From: Saprospiraceae bacterium
GTDB lineage: Bacteria; Bacteroidota; Bacteroidia; Chitinophagales; Saprospiraceae
NCBI GenBank assembly: GCA_023299965.1
Contig: JALZVN010000376.1
Coordinates: 1-6,224, forward strand
Length of the DNA stretch: 6,224 nt
Reading direction: 5' to 3'
A program made the position numbers and the translations under genes. Shown in pieces: positions 1-6,048 of the stretch. Positions within the stretch are counted from its first letter, which is position 1. Every line of letters starts with the position of its first letter. The notes under the pieces are model-generated. The model had not been told where the DNA came from and ran no database searches. It saw only the letters and a program-made list of their open reading frames with translations.

Positions 1-867
1 GATTGCGAACCTACGTGTGCGTTAGAAGAGAAAGATTGGTATCAAGCCATATTAGAAACTTTAGTTTGTGATGACTGTACCATACTGCTTGGCACCTTTG
101 AAGTAGATGGAGAATTGTTTGTCGTGCATACAGTAGCAGGTTGTGGTGGTGAGCCAGTGACGACAGCCTTGAATTGTGATGGGGAAGTTATCTGCATCAA
201 TGGTGGAGAAGATAATAGCCGTGCCTGTGATGAACTATTCGGTCCGCTTGATCAAAAAAACTATATCATCCTATGGGATAAAGCACTCGAGTGTGAAAAT
301 TGTGAACTGGATAATCAGGCATGGTTGAACAATCTGTTGGACAATCCTTCTACTTGTGACAACTGCATTGGAGACATTACTCAATATACATGGGGACTCA
401 GAACTTATATTGCTCTTGCTGATGATCCTAGCATTTGCACAGACAATACTACTACTGTGTACAATTGTGTCGGTGATGTGATTTGCGTAGACGGCAGTAT
501 AGCGGGTCTCAATGAATGTGAAACCTTTTTCGCTCAAAGTACAGTTACGGAAACTTTATGGACGAGAGATGTAGACTGTATGCCCAACAGCACTAGTGTC
601 TTACATTTAAGTGAGTTGAGTCTATTCCCTAATCCTACCAGTTCTGCAATTCATCTGAGTTTTGAAGCAGTAGAGACTACAAATTTGCAAATCAACATTA
701 TGGATGTTTTGGGCAAAACGATTTCGCAGAGGGATTACAATTCTGTTGCTGGTGTGAACGATATTAAGATGACGACAGAGGGTCTTTCTGAAGGAATGTA
801 TTTTATCCAAATTTCAGATCGAGCAAATAATTCTGCAAAGCTTTTGAAGTTTGTGAAAACGCTTTGA
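1..867 (+). CDS. Secreted Cys-rich tandem-repeat protein with T9SS sorting domain (5' end missing)
   Basis: The frame is open from base 1 to the TGA at 865-867 (288 visible residues), so the start lies outside the window; a TTG at 115 is internal. Two homologous units are visible: C6-C98 and C101-C193, period about 95. Each has an early Trp (W13/W108), a CxxC (C23-C26, C119-C122), a Cys near the middle (C48/C146), the core NCxGxVIC (58-65 and 155-162) followed by a Gly-containing turn, a Cys (C76/C173), LW (91-92/186-187) and a closing Cys. The core resembles small Bacteroidota secreted proteins with a YDCxGxxIC-type motif, recalled from memory and of unknown function. Residues ~203-288 form a type A T9SS C-terminal domain: the FPNP motif (209-212), a DVLGK segment and GMYFIQI near the end. 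The protein is therefore inferred to cross the outer membrane through the Por system and be released or surface-anchored after removal of this domain. Disulfides and ligand are unknown. Confidence 0.9.
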   Translation, partial: DCEPTCALEEKDWYQAILETLVCDDCTILLGTFEVDGELFVVHTVAGCGGEPVTTALNCDGEVICINGGEDNSRACDELFGPLDQKNYIILWDKALECENCELDNQAWLNNLLDNPSTCDNCIGDITQYTWGLRTYIALADDPSICTDNTTTVYNCVGDVICVDGSIAGLNECETFFAQSTVTETLWTRDVDCMPNSTSVLHLSELSLFPNPTSSAIHLSFEAVETTNLQINIMDVLGKTISQRDYNSVAGVNDIKMTTEGLSEGMYFIQISDRANNSAKLLKFVKTL

Positions 868-868
868 T

Positions 869-932
869 AGGTACTAGGTTTTAGGTTTTAGTTTTTTTTT
901 CGCCTAGAACCTAGTGCCTAATACCTTCTTTT
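869..932 (+). terminator. Probable intrinsic terminator of the Cys-rich protein gene, built from 7-bp repeats
   Basis: It starts one base after the stop codon. The left arm 869-891 is three AGGTNNT-type heptamers plus AG; the right arm 904-926 is the inverted counterpart. As RNA, 18 of 23 positions form Watson-Crick pairs, three are G-U, and two are mismatches (874/921 and 880/915). The loop is T-rich (892-903) and the stem is followed by TTCTTTT (926-932). Position, stem length and U-rich tail fit Rho-independent termination. The arms also belong to a repeat family seen again at 1109-1143, so the element may be a repeat that happens to terminate. Confidence 0.6.
906..926 (-). repeat. Three inverted AGGTNNT-type heptamers
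   Basis: Read on the minus strand this is AGGTATT, AGGCACT, AGGTTCT, three consecutive 7-bp units. It forms the right arm of the terminator hairpin. It is also in inverted orientation to the heptamer array at 1109-1143, so the two arrays bracket the GC-rich block between them. Confidence 0.75.
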
Positions 933-1100
933 GGGGCTGACCGCTGCGCTGCGCGCAGGGTCGGGCTCTCCGCTATATGTTGTGGGGACCTCGCGCGCTG
1001 TAGAGAAAAGGCGTGCCTTTTCTCTACGCCAACCCTACCCCACACCATGCCGCTTCTATCCCTCATCCATTCTAGGCTCGCTACTATCGTAGCATCGCGA
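933..1100. repeat. GC-rich palindromic intergenic element
   Basis: This non-coding block is visibly GC-richer than its surroundings (35 of 60 bases in 961-1020). It contains several stems. The first is 939-962: GACC, a bulged G, CTGCGC, a 3-nt loop, then GCGCAGGGTC. The second is a perfect 13-bp stem, 1000-1012 with 1015-1027, with only two bases between the arms. An outer 7-bp pair, TGTGGGG (981-987) with CCCCACA (1038-1044), encloses that stem. A 5-bp stem lies at 1080-1084/1089-1093. The flanking phrases CTCTCCGCTAT (966-976) and CCGCTTCTATCCCTC (1050-1064) resemble a dispersed intergenic repeat I recall from Bacteroidota genomes; I cannot confirm this here. No ORF is present. It could be a REP- or MITE-like element; no transposase or target duplication is seen. 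Confidence 0.6.
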
Positions 1101-1108
1101 TTGAAAAA

Positions 1109-1143
1109 AGGTGCTAGGTATTAGGTGCTAGGTGCTAGGTGCT
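1109..1143 (+). repeat. Five-copy 7-bp tandem array (AGGTGCT)
   Basis: Units at 1109, 1116, 1123, 1130 and 1137 read AGGTGCT, AGGTATT, AGGTGCT, AGGTGCT, AGGTGCT. Four copies are identical and one differs at two positions. The array is 3' of the MFS gene and shares its unit with the arrays at 869-889 and 906-926. Heptameric tandem repeats (STRRs) are established in some cyanobacteria; the similarity here is only of type. Bases 1144-1195 between the array and the MFS stop show no clear terminator. Confidence 0.85.
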
Positions 1144-1195
1144 CACAGGATAGGTTCTTTTCGAACATGTGTGAAAAGCATTTATCATTTATAAT

Positions 1196-2482
1196 TCAAT
1201 CAAACCATTCATCATAGAAGAAGAATCCGACTGCCGCTATTGCACTCAGTGTAAATGAAAAAATCCATAGTGCATCCCAACCGAAATAGTTGGCCAGATT
1301 GAAACCTATAGGAGAAGCGATAACCATAGAGATTGGCCATATCATAGTATATAATCCTATGTAGTTGCCTTTATTATTAGGATCCGCCATAGCTAGCGCT
1401 TTGACATTGATGTACGGAAAATTGATAATCTCTCCATAAGTGATCAGCAATATACTTAATAGCAATACTGCGTAAATCGTCGTTTGCGCAAATGAGCCTA
1501 TTCCTACCAAAACTAAAAAGCTAAGCCCTATCATAATAGAGCCAATTGCAATAAGCCATTTTGGTTTGGCCCTATTTTCTAGGTAGTATATCATAGGCAT
1601 TTCAAAAAAGAAAATGACAATACCATTGATGCCGAGGAGGTATCCAATTACATCTTCATTGAATCCCAATTGTGTTTTCAAAAAATAGGGTAAAGTGAAA
1701 ATCAACTGCGCGAAGGATACAGTACTCAAAAGTAGAAAAAACATATACGACAGAAAAGGGAAATCTAAATATGGTGATTTCACTTTGATTTCAATCGCCT
1801 CTTTTACATCATCGAGTATTTCTTTATCATGAGATATCTTGGCTGCATGTTTTTTATTGTCATTTTCTTCTACAATTTTTCCACTTAGATTATCTGTGCC
1901 TTTTAATTTTGCATAAAGAAATAGTGCAGCTAAAAGACAGGTTACTGCATCGATGATAAACAACCAACTGTATCCAAACTTTACCGCGAGGTATCCCCCT
2001 ATCAATGGACCTATCCCAATCCCTAAGTTAATCATGAGTCGGATAAGGGAAATGGATCGTGTTTTGTTTTCTTTTGTACTATAGTGATCCATAGCCACAA
2101 AATTGGCAGGACGAAAAGAATCTGTTATCATGGTAGCCAACATCACAAAACCAATCCATTGGTAAAAGGTCTTTAGATATAGGAGTCCAATAAATACAAA
2201 CGACGATAAAATCAAACTTACAGTCATCACTTTGAAAAAACCAAAACGATCCGTCAGATAACCCCCTAATATGGCTCCTATCATCGCCCCTACTCCATAG
2301 GCACTCATGACCCATCCTACTTGAGTGATGTTAAAGCCTAGATGTGTGCCCAGATAAACAGAAAGAAATGGGAACACCATTGCTCCTATACGATTGATCA
2401 GGGTCACCCAAGACAGCATCCAAATCTCGCTAGATAGGCCAGCAAAGGATTTATATATTATATTATCGCGCACCTTAATCAA
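1196..2482 (-). CDS. MFS transporter, DHA1-like drug/metabolite exporter type
   Basis: This 428-residue protein has the usual 12-helix MFS length and layout. Two hydrophobic six-helix halves are joined by a long charged cytoplasmic loop (about 194-238) rich in Lys, Glu and Asp. MFS motif A is clear after helix 2: G73, D78, R79, G81, K84. Helix 5 carries GIGIGPLIGG (154-163), an antiporter-type motif C, which points to proton-coupled export rather than uptake. R124 follows helix 4, with PANF after it. The substrate cannot be told. Start choice: an in-frame TAG at 2525-2527 blocks extension and no ATG lies between it and the coding region. The candidates are TTG (2482) and GTG (2473); the first ATG (residue 22) would cut helix 1. 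No Shine-Dalgarno is evident, as is normal in Bacteroidota. The gene lies 103 bp downstream of the sulfotransferase-TPR gene on the same strand. Family assignment is sure, subfamily less so. Confidence 0.9.
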   Translation of the reverse strand: MIKVRDNIIYKSFAGLSSEIWMLSWVTLINRIGAMVFPFLSVYLGTHLGFNITQVGWVMSAYGVGAMIGAILGGYLTDRFGFFKVMTVSLILSSFVFIGLLYLKTFYQWIGFVMLATMITDSFRPANFVAMDHYSTKENKTRSISLIRLMINLGIGIGPLIGGYLAVKFGYSWLFIIDAVTCLLAALFLYAKLKGTDNLSGKIVEENDNKKHAAKISHDKEILDDVKEAIEIKVKSPYLDFPFLSYMFFLLLSTVSFAQLIFTLPYFLKTQLGFNEDVIGYLLGINGIVIFFFEMPMIYYLENRAKPKWLIAIGSIMIGLSFLVLVGIGSFAQTTIYAVLLLSILLITYGEIINFPYINVKALAMADPNNKGNYIGLYTMIWPISMVIASPIGFNLANYFGWDALWIFSFTLSAIAAVGFFFYDEWFD

Positions 2483-2530
2483 GCTTTGATGAAAAAATTT
2501 GGTGAAGCTAGTGCTTAAATTTGACTATTC

Positions 2531-2554
2531 GTTTATTTGAGGATTTGTTTATTT
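2531..2554. repeat. Two 8-bp direct repeats upstream of the MFS gene
   Basis: GTTTATTT occurs at 2531-2538 and again at 2547-2554, 16 bp apart start to start. They lie 49-72 bp before the TTG start of the MFS gene in the 103-bp gap. The spacing is near 1.5 helical turns, so a regulator site is possible, but the sequence is AT-rich and chance is a fair explanation. I see no Bacteroidota-type promoter (TAnnTTTG) and no terminator in this gap. Confidence 0.25.
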
Positions 2555-2585
2555 AGAATTCTCCTATCCTTTCTAGGTATATGTG

Positions 2586-4562
2586 TTAACTCTTAGATAT
2601 CTCAGCTAATTTATTTTGATAGGTTACGTTGTCTGGCGATAGCAGAATAGCTTTTTTCAAATACACGACTGCTTCTTCAAGATGGTCTTGTAGTTCTTTA
2701 ATCCTTGCTAAATTAAAATATAGAAAGTCTAGATTCGGGTGTGAAAATTCGATAGCTTTTTGATACCTGTCTATAGCAACATCATAATTCTTCAGATGAA
2801 AAGCAATATTTGCACCAATAGCAAGAAAATGAGGGTTGTCTGATGTCAAAGAAATTCCTTTTTGAAAAGAATCTTCTGCTCCTTTAAAATCTTTTAATTT
2901 AATTTGTGTTAAAACTCTAGGAGGGTAAACACTAAAGTTGGAATCATCTATTTTAATCGCGGTATTAGAAAACTTTAGAGCTTTTTCATAATTTTTCTTT
3001 TGAAGTAAAATTCTAGATAAAATATTAAATGCAGTAAAGTTATTAGGAATGATAGCTAAAGATTTATGAGCTGCCTGAATAGCTTTTTCATATTCTTCTA
3101 AGTGCAAATAAAGGGTTGCAATATTATCCCATGCAATAGATTGATACCTATTATTTGTAGATGTAGCGGCAAGCTTTTCGAATATCTCCTTTGATTTAAG
3201 CCAGTTTTTTTGTTCTCTTTCTATATGGCCCATTTTCATATTCAACCAATCCGCATCTATTTTTTTATTCTCTAAATAGTTTTGAAGAATGTCCATTGCC
3301 TCATCTATCCTTTTTTCTTTTACAAGGGCATTTGTTAATTCATTAACAGTTGCTATATCATTTATATGGGTTTTAGAAAGAGATGTAAGAAGATGAATTG
3401 CTCTACTTGTATCATTTATCTTTAAATACACCTTTGATAATAAAACTGTAAATGAAATATTTAGAGGGTGCTGTTTTTGAGCAGTAGTATAGCACTCCAT
3501 AGCACTGTCCCATAAATTCATTTTTTCATAAAGAGCTCCCAGCCTTAAGAAGACCCAATAATGATTAGGAGAAATTAAGATGGCTTCTTGGTAAAATTGT
3601 ATTGCAAAATCATACTCCTTGTTACTCTCGTGCAAAATTCCTTTCATATACATTACATCCGCATTTTGAGGTTGTAAAGAAAGAATCGCATCATATACTT
3701 TCAGAGAGGTAGCAATAGGAATCAATGTCATACTATTGGCTGTTTGGCTAGTATAACTACTTAAAAGGCCTGAGGCATCCAATAATTTTTTATATACTTC
3801 TATACATTGACTATAAAGTTGTAGCTCTTCTGGGAATTCAAGAGCGGCATTTTCTATATAAACCTCTACATCAATCTGATGTAGCAAATTTGCATGATAA
3901 AATTTTAGTCCTTCTTCTATATTGAATGGCTCAGATGATTTAAGCTTCGCTTTAACGTCGATTAAAATCTGCCTTAACTTTGCTTTATACTCCTCAGCTT
4001 TTAAATCAAAACAAATAATCGGAAAGGGCTTAGATTGGAATTCTAGTAATAACTTTTGATTGTAATGTATCCATAGAGAGAGGCTCTTTTTTATAGATAG
4101 GTTATCGCGTTGCAGTAAGGATAAAGCGACTTTTAAGGGATGGCGAAATGTACCCAGAAACTGCGTTACAGGTAGTGATTTTTTCCAAAAAGGAAGGGTA
4201 AGCAATAGTCTAGGATCTTTCATTACCCAATGATTATGCTCATTGTTCATTTTTTCAACAAACTGATCTCTTTTATCTGCTAAATTTTGATTTGATTTAA
4301 GAATGCCAATTGGATTATCCCAAGCGCTTTTATTTTCATTTAAAAGGTCTCTGTTAATTCTTTGAGCTACTACATTTTCTCGATTTCCTTTACTGTTATA
4401 ATTGTTATAGTTATCCACATTATCTGCCGCCAAACCTGCTTCCTGTAGACAACCAGTAAGACAACTCGTCCCGCTGCGGTGCATACCTAATACTACAAAG
4501 CATTTTTTACTAAAACGAAATTCGTCACCTTCGAGCTTATTTCTATTACTTTCCGAATCCAT
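2586..4562 (-). CDS. Sulfotransferase domain fused to C-terminal TPR array
   Basis: ATG start and TAA stop; 658 residues with no signal peptide or membrane helix, so probably cytoplasmic. Residues ~20-260 are a PAPS-dependent sulfotransferase-like domain. The P-loop-like GMHRSGTSCL (26-35) should hold the 5'-phosphosulfate; KGNREN (58-63), WDNP (81-84) and KDPRLLLTLPFW (115-126) follow. FRHPLKVALSLLQRD (139-153) matches the 3'-phosphate-binding segment with Arg and Ser, and LWIHYN and FD (164-168, 185-186) complete the fold pattern. This signature recalls bacterial sulfotransferase-family proteins often found near glycan genes. From ~285 to 655 there are about ten TPR repeats (for example AIQFYQEAILISPN at 320-333), which usually bind proteins. 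Acceptor unknown: glycan, lipid or protein are all possible. The catalytic base is not certain; E62 is a guess. The gene is more AT-rich than its neighbours, suggesting transfer. It lies between the SPFH terminator and the MFS gene. Confidence 0.88.
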   Translation of the reverse strand: MDSESNRNKLEGDEFRFSKKCFVVLGMHRSGTSCLTGCLQEAGLAADNVDNYNNYNSKGNRENVVAQRINRDLLNENKSAWDNPIGILKSNQNLADKRDQFVEKMNNEHNHWVMKDPRLLLTLPFWKKSLPVTQFLGTFRHPLKVALSLLQRDNLSIKKSLSLWIHYNQKLLLEFQSKPFPIICFDLKAEEYKAKLRQILIDVKAKLKSSEPFNIEEGLKFYHANLLHQIDVEVYIENAALEFPEELQLYSQCIEVYKKLLDASGLLSSYTSQTANSMTLIPIATSLKVYDAILSLQPQNADVMYMKGILHESNKEYDFAIQFYQEAILISPNHYWVFLRLGALYEKMNLWDSAMECYTTAQKQHPLNISFTVLLSKVYLKINDTSRAIHLLTSLSKTHINDIATVNELTNALVKEKRIDEAMDILQNYLENKKIDADWLNMKMGHIEREQKNWLKSKEIFEKLAATSTNNRYQSIAWDNIATLYLHLEEYEKAIQAAHKSLAIIPNNFTAFNILSRILLQKKNYEKALKFSNTAIKIDDSNFSVYPPRVLTQIKLKDFKGAEDSFQKGISLTSDNPHFLAIGANIAFHLKNYDVAIDRYQKAIEFSHPNLDFLYFNLARIKELQDHLEEAVVYLKKAILLSPDNVTYQNKLAEISKS

Positions 4563-4686
4563 ATTTTTTATGCTGTGATTTTTTGTGTGGGTAATTGTAT
4601 AATAAAGTAAATAGTGATACTAAGAGTTTACTAAAAAAAAATGCCAGATCTAAATTTCCGGGTAAAACCGAGATTGTCCTCCGTAG
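4563..4686. other. Upstream region of the sulfotransferase-TPR gene
   Basis: No gene is visible. The first 65 bases are very AT-rich and must hold the promoter and leader of the minus-strand gene that starts at 4562, but I find no good match to the Bacteroidota -7 consensus TAnnTTTG. A run of nine A lies at 4633-4641. Bases 4660-4686 are less AT-rich and lead into the palindrome that follows. Confidence 0.4.
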
Positions 4687-4726
4687 CAATTTGTCATGAT
4701 TTTTAGCAAAAAATCACGCCAAATTG
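4687..4726. repeat. 40-bp imperfect palindrome
   Basis: Arms 4687-4704 and 4709-4726 pair at 16 of 18 positions around a 4-base loop. The inner stem TGATTTTT/AAAAATCA is perfect. The outer stem CAATTTG/CAAATTG is also perfect. Mismatches are at 4694/4719 and 4696/4717. Read on the minus strand, the second mismatch becomes a G-U pair. It lies about 125 bp upstream of the sulfotransferase-TPR start. It could be a dispersed repeat, an RNA hairpin in the leader, or a protein site; none is proven. Confidence 0.7.
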
Positions 4727-4736
4727 GATATGGATT

Positions 4737-4800
4737 ACAAGCTTACACAGGGTTGAAACCCCGTGCTTTTGTATGGCAGCCTTCCAGGCTTATTTTTATA
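4737..4800. repeat. Double-hairpin intergenic element
   Basis: The first stem is CAC-A-GGG (4746-4752) with CCC-C-GTG (4759-4765) and loop TTGAAA. The A-C mismatch becomes a G-U pair on the minus strand. Outer bases ACAAGC (4737-4742) and GCTTTTGT (4765-4772) can extend it past a TTA bulge. The second stem is AGCCT (4778-4782) with AGGCT (4786-4790), followed by TATTTTTATA. This pairing of a CAGGGTTGAAACCC-like hairpin with a second short hairpin resembles dispersed Bacteroidota repeats that I recall as REP-like; unconfirmed here. Confidence 0.55.
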
Positions 4801-4810
4801 CAGCCGATAG

Positions 4811-4858
4811 GTATTAAATAAAAAAAGTGTCGACATACACATTTGCAGTCGACACTTT
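4811..4858 (-). terminator. Intrinsic terminator of the SPFH gene
   Basis: A perfect 11-bp stem, AAAGTGTCGAC (4824-4834) with GTCGACACTTT (4848-4858), encloses a 13-base loop. Read on the minus strand it is followed at once by a T-rich tract (complement of 4811-4823). It lies 58 bases downstream of the SPFH stop codon. It should separate the SPFH transcript from the sulfotransferase-TPR gene. Confidence 0.88.
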
Positions 4859-4860
4859 GA

Positions 4861-4900
4861 AAATAAACCTTTGGTTATTTTAACGAGCATAGCACTCGTT
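4861..4900. other. Two short hairpins between SPFH stop and its terminator
   Basis: AAATAAACC (4861-4869) pairs with GGTTATTT (4873-4880) with one bulged base. AACGAG (4882-4887) pairs with CTCGTT (4895-4900) across a 7-base loop. On the minus strand they come before the strong terminator and form the 3' untranslated leader into it. They may protect the 3' end; this is inference. Confidence 0.4.
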
Positions 4901-4915
4901 GGTTATACAGTGTTT

Positions 4916-5872
4916 CTATTTACCGTGAGGTACATTCTTTTCTTTGCCATTCTTCATTTGCTCTCCTAACTTAGAAGAAGCTGCAAATGAAGCGACCATG
5001 TTAGATAGCATTTCAGAACCCGCAGTTGGTGAATTAGGCAACATAATCAAATTACTATTTGCATTTTCTCCCATGGATTGCATGGTATCGTAGTGCTGTG
5101 TGACTACAATCAAAGCAGATGCTTCTTGAGAATTGATCCCCACTTTATTGAGGGCTTCTACAGAATCCTCTAGACCTTTAGCAATCTCTCTTCTTTGATC
5201 AGCAATACCTTGACCTTGAAGACGCTTAGATTCTGCTTCCGCTTTTGCTTTAGCAACAATTCTAATTTTTTCTGCTTCTCCTTCAAACTCTGCAGCCATC
5301 TTTTCTCTTTCAGAAGCGTTTATTCTATTCATCGCATTCTTTACTGCTTGGTCAGGATCAATATCCGTAACTAGAGCTCTTACGATCTTGTACCCGTAGT
5401 CGTTCATTGCTTCCTGCAATTCATTACTAATAGCTGAGGCAATATCATCTTTACGAATAAATACGTCATCTAATTTCATCTTCGGCACTTCTGCACGAAC
5501 TACATCGAAGATATAAGCGGTGATTTGCTCCGTTGGGTTCTCCAATTTGTAAAAAGCATCGTAAATGTTATCAGGCAATACTCTGAACTGTACAGAAACC
5601 TTTAAGCGAACAAAAACATCATCTTTGGTTTTTGTTTCTACAGGTACATCCAACTGTTGAATCTTTAAAGAAATCTTACCAGCTATCTGATCTATGACAG
5701 GAATTTTAAAATGTAGACCTGACTGCGCTACATTATGAAACTTGCCGAGACGTTGCACTATGGCTGCAGTAGTTTGACGTACCGTAAATAAGCCATTAAG
5801 TAATAACACCACGATTATAAAACCGAAAACGATAAACACTGGATTGACTGGCATAACAAATAATTTTAGCAT
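4916..5872 (-). CDS. SPFH/Band 7 membrane protein, HIR-like
   Basis: This 318-residue protein has one N-terminal membrane helix (about 11-30), then an SPFH (stomatin/prohibitin/flotillin/HflKC) domain. Signs of the domain are VQRLGKF (39-45), SGLHFKIPVID (51-61), QQLDVPVETKTKDDVFV (72-88), and LDDVF (134-138) near NELQEAMNDYGY (150-161). A heptad-like Ala/Glu/Lys-rich helix follows (about 183-232), as in the oligomerising coiled coil of this superfamily. The segments DIDPDQAVKNAMNRINA (170-186), LQGQGIADQRR (218-228) and VVTQHYDTM (256-264) resemble plant and bacterial HIR proteins more than NfeD-linked stomatins. Family members form ring-like membrane assemblies that organise lipids and proteases; the role here is unknown. 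The chosen ATG (5872) leaves a six-residue lead before a second ATG (residue 7), which is an equally possible start. No nfeD or protease gene adjoins it in the window. A terminator follows, so it is probably monocistronic or the last gene of its transcript. Confidence 0.9.
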   Translation of the reverse strand: MLKLFVMPVNPVFIVFGFIIVVLLLNGLFTVRQTTAAIVQRLGKFHNVAQSGLHFKIPVIDQIAGKISLKIQQLDVPVETKTKDDVFVRLKVSVQFRVLPDNIYDAFYKLENPTEQITAYIFDVVRAEVPKMKLDDVFIRKDDIASAISNELQEAMNDYGYKIVRALVTDIDPDQAVKNAMNRINASEREKMAAEFEGEAEKIRIVAKAKAEAESKRLQGQGIADQRREIAKGLEDSVEALNKVGINSQEASALIVVTQHYDTMQSMGENANSNLIMLPNSPTAGSEMLSNMVASFAASSKLGEQMKNGKEKNVPHGK

Positions 5873-5883
5873 TTAAAAAATCT

Positions 5884-5913
5884 ATAGATGTATCTATACT
5901 AGGTATTAGTATA
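5884..5913. promoter_or_regulatory. Paired short inverted repeats before the SPFH start
   Basis: ATAGAT (5884-5889) faces ATCTAT (5892-5897), and overlapping it TATACT (5895-5900) faces AGTATA (5908-5913). They lie 12-41 bases upstream of the SPFH ATG, where an operator or a leader hairpin would sit. The two structures share bases 5895-5897, so they cannot form together. AT-rich sequence makes such pairs by chance fairly often. No -7/-33 promoter match was found from 5873 to 6048. Confidence 0.3.
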
Positions 5914-6048
5914 CAATACGTTCTAATTATTCTTAAGATAGACTTAAATCTAAATATAAAGCTAATAAATCCGTCGAAAAAGGTGAAATATTCGATTAAT
6001 ACCTTTCGAAGTTTAAAATGACGCATATATTTTGATAGAAATAATCAA

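Noticed and set aside
271..537. Open frame of 88 codons on the minus strand within the Cys-rich gene
   Set aside because: It lies wholly opposite a well-supported coding region and its protein shows no domain-like pattern.
622..810. Open frame of 62 codons on the minus strand opposite the T9SS domain
   Set aside because: The plus-strand frame encodes a recognisable sorting domain; this is its shadow.
1144..1195. Terminator for the MFS gene
   Set aside because: Only a 4-bp pair (GTTC/GAAC at 1154-1166) is visible and no T-run follows on the minus strand.
2079..2315. Open frame of 78 codons in another minus-strand frame inside the MFS gene
   Set aside because: The MFS frame has motif A and helices across this stretch; the alternative shows no features.
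2586..4562. Tyrosylprotein sulfotransferase
   Set aside because: The RSGTS loop is similar, but the KGNREN/WDNP/KDPR signature points to another bacterial sulfotransferase group and the acceptor cannot be told from sequence.
4660..4800. Riboswitch or structured small RNA
   Set aside because: Several hairpins are present but none matches an aptamer I know, and hairpins of dispersed-repeat type explain them better.
5796..6026. Open frame of 76 codons overlapping the SPFH start on the same strand
   Set aside because: It overlaps the membrane-helix coding region in another frame, is low-complexity and runs through the AT-rich leader.
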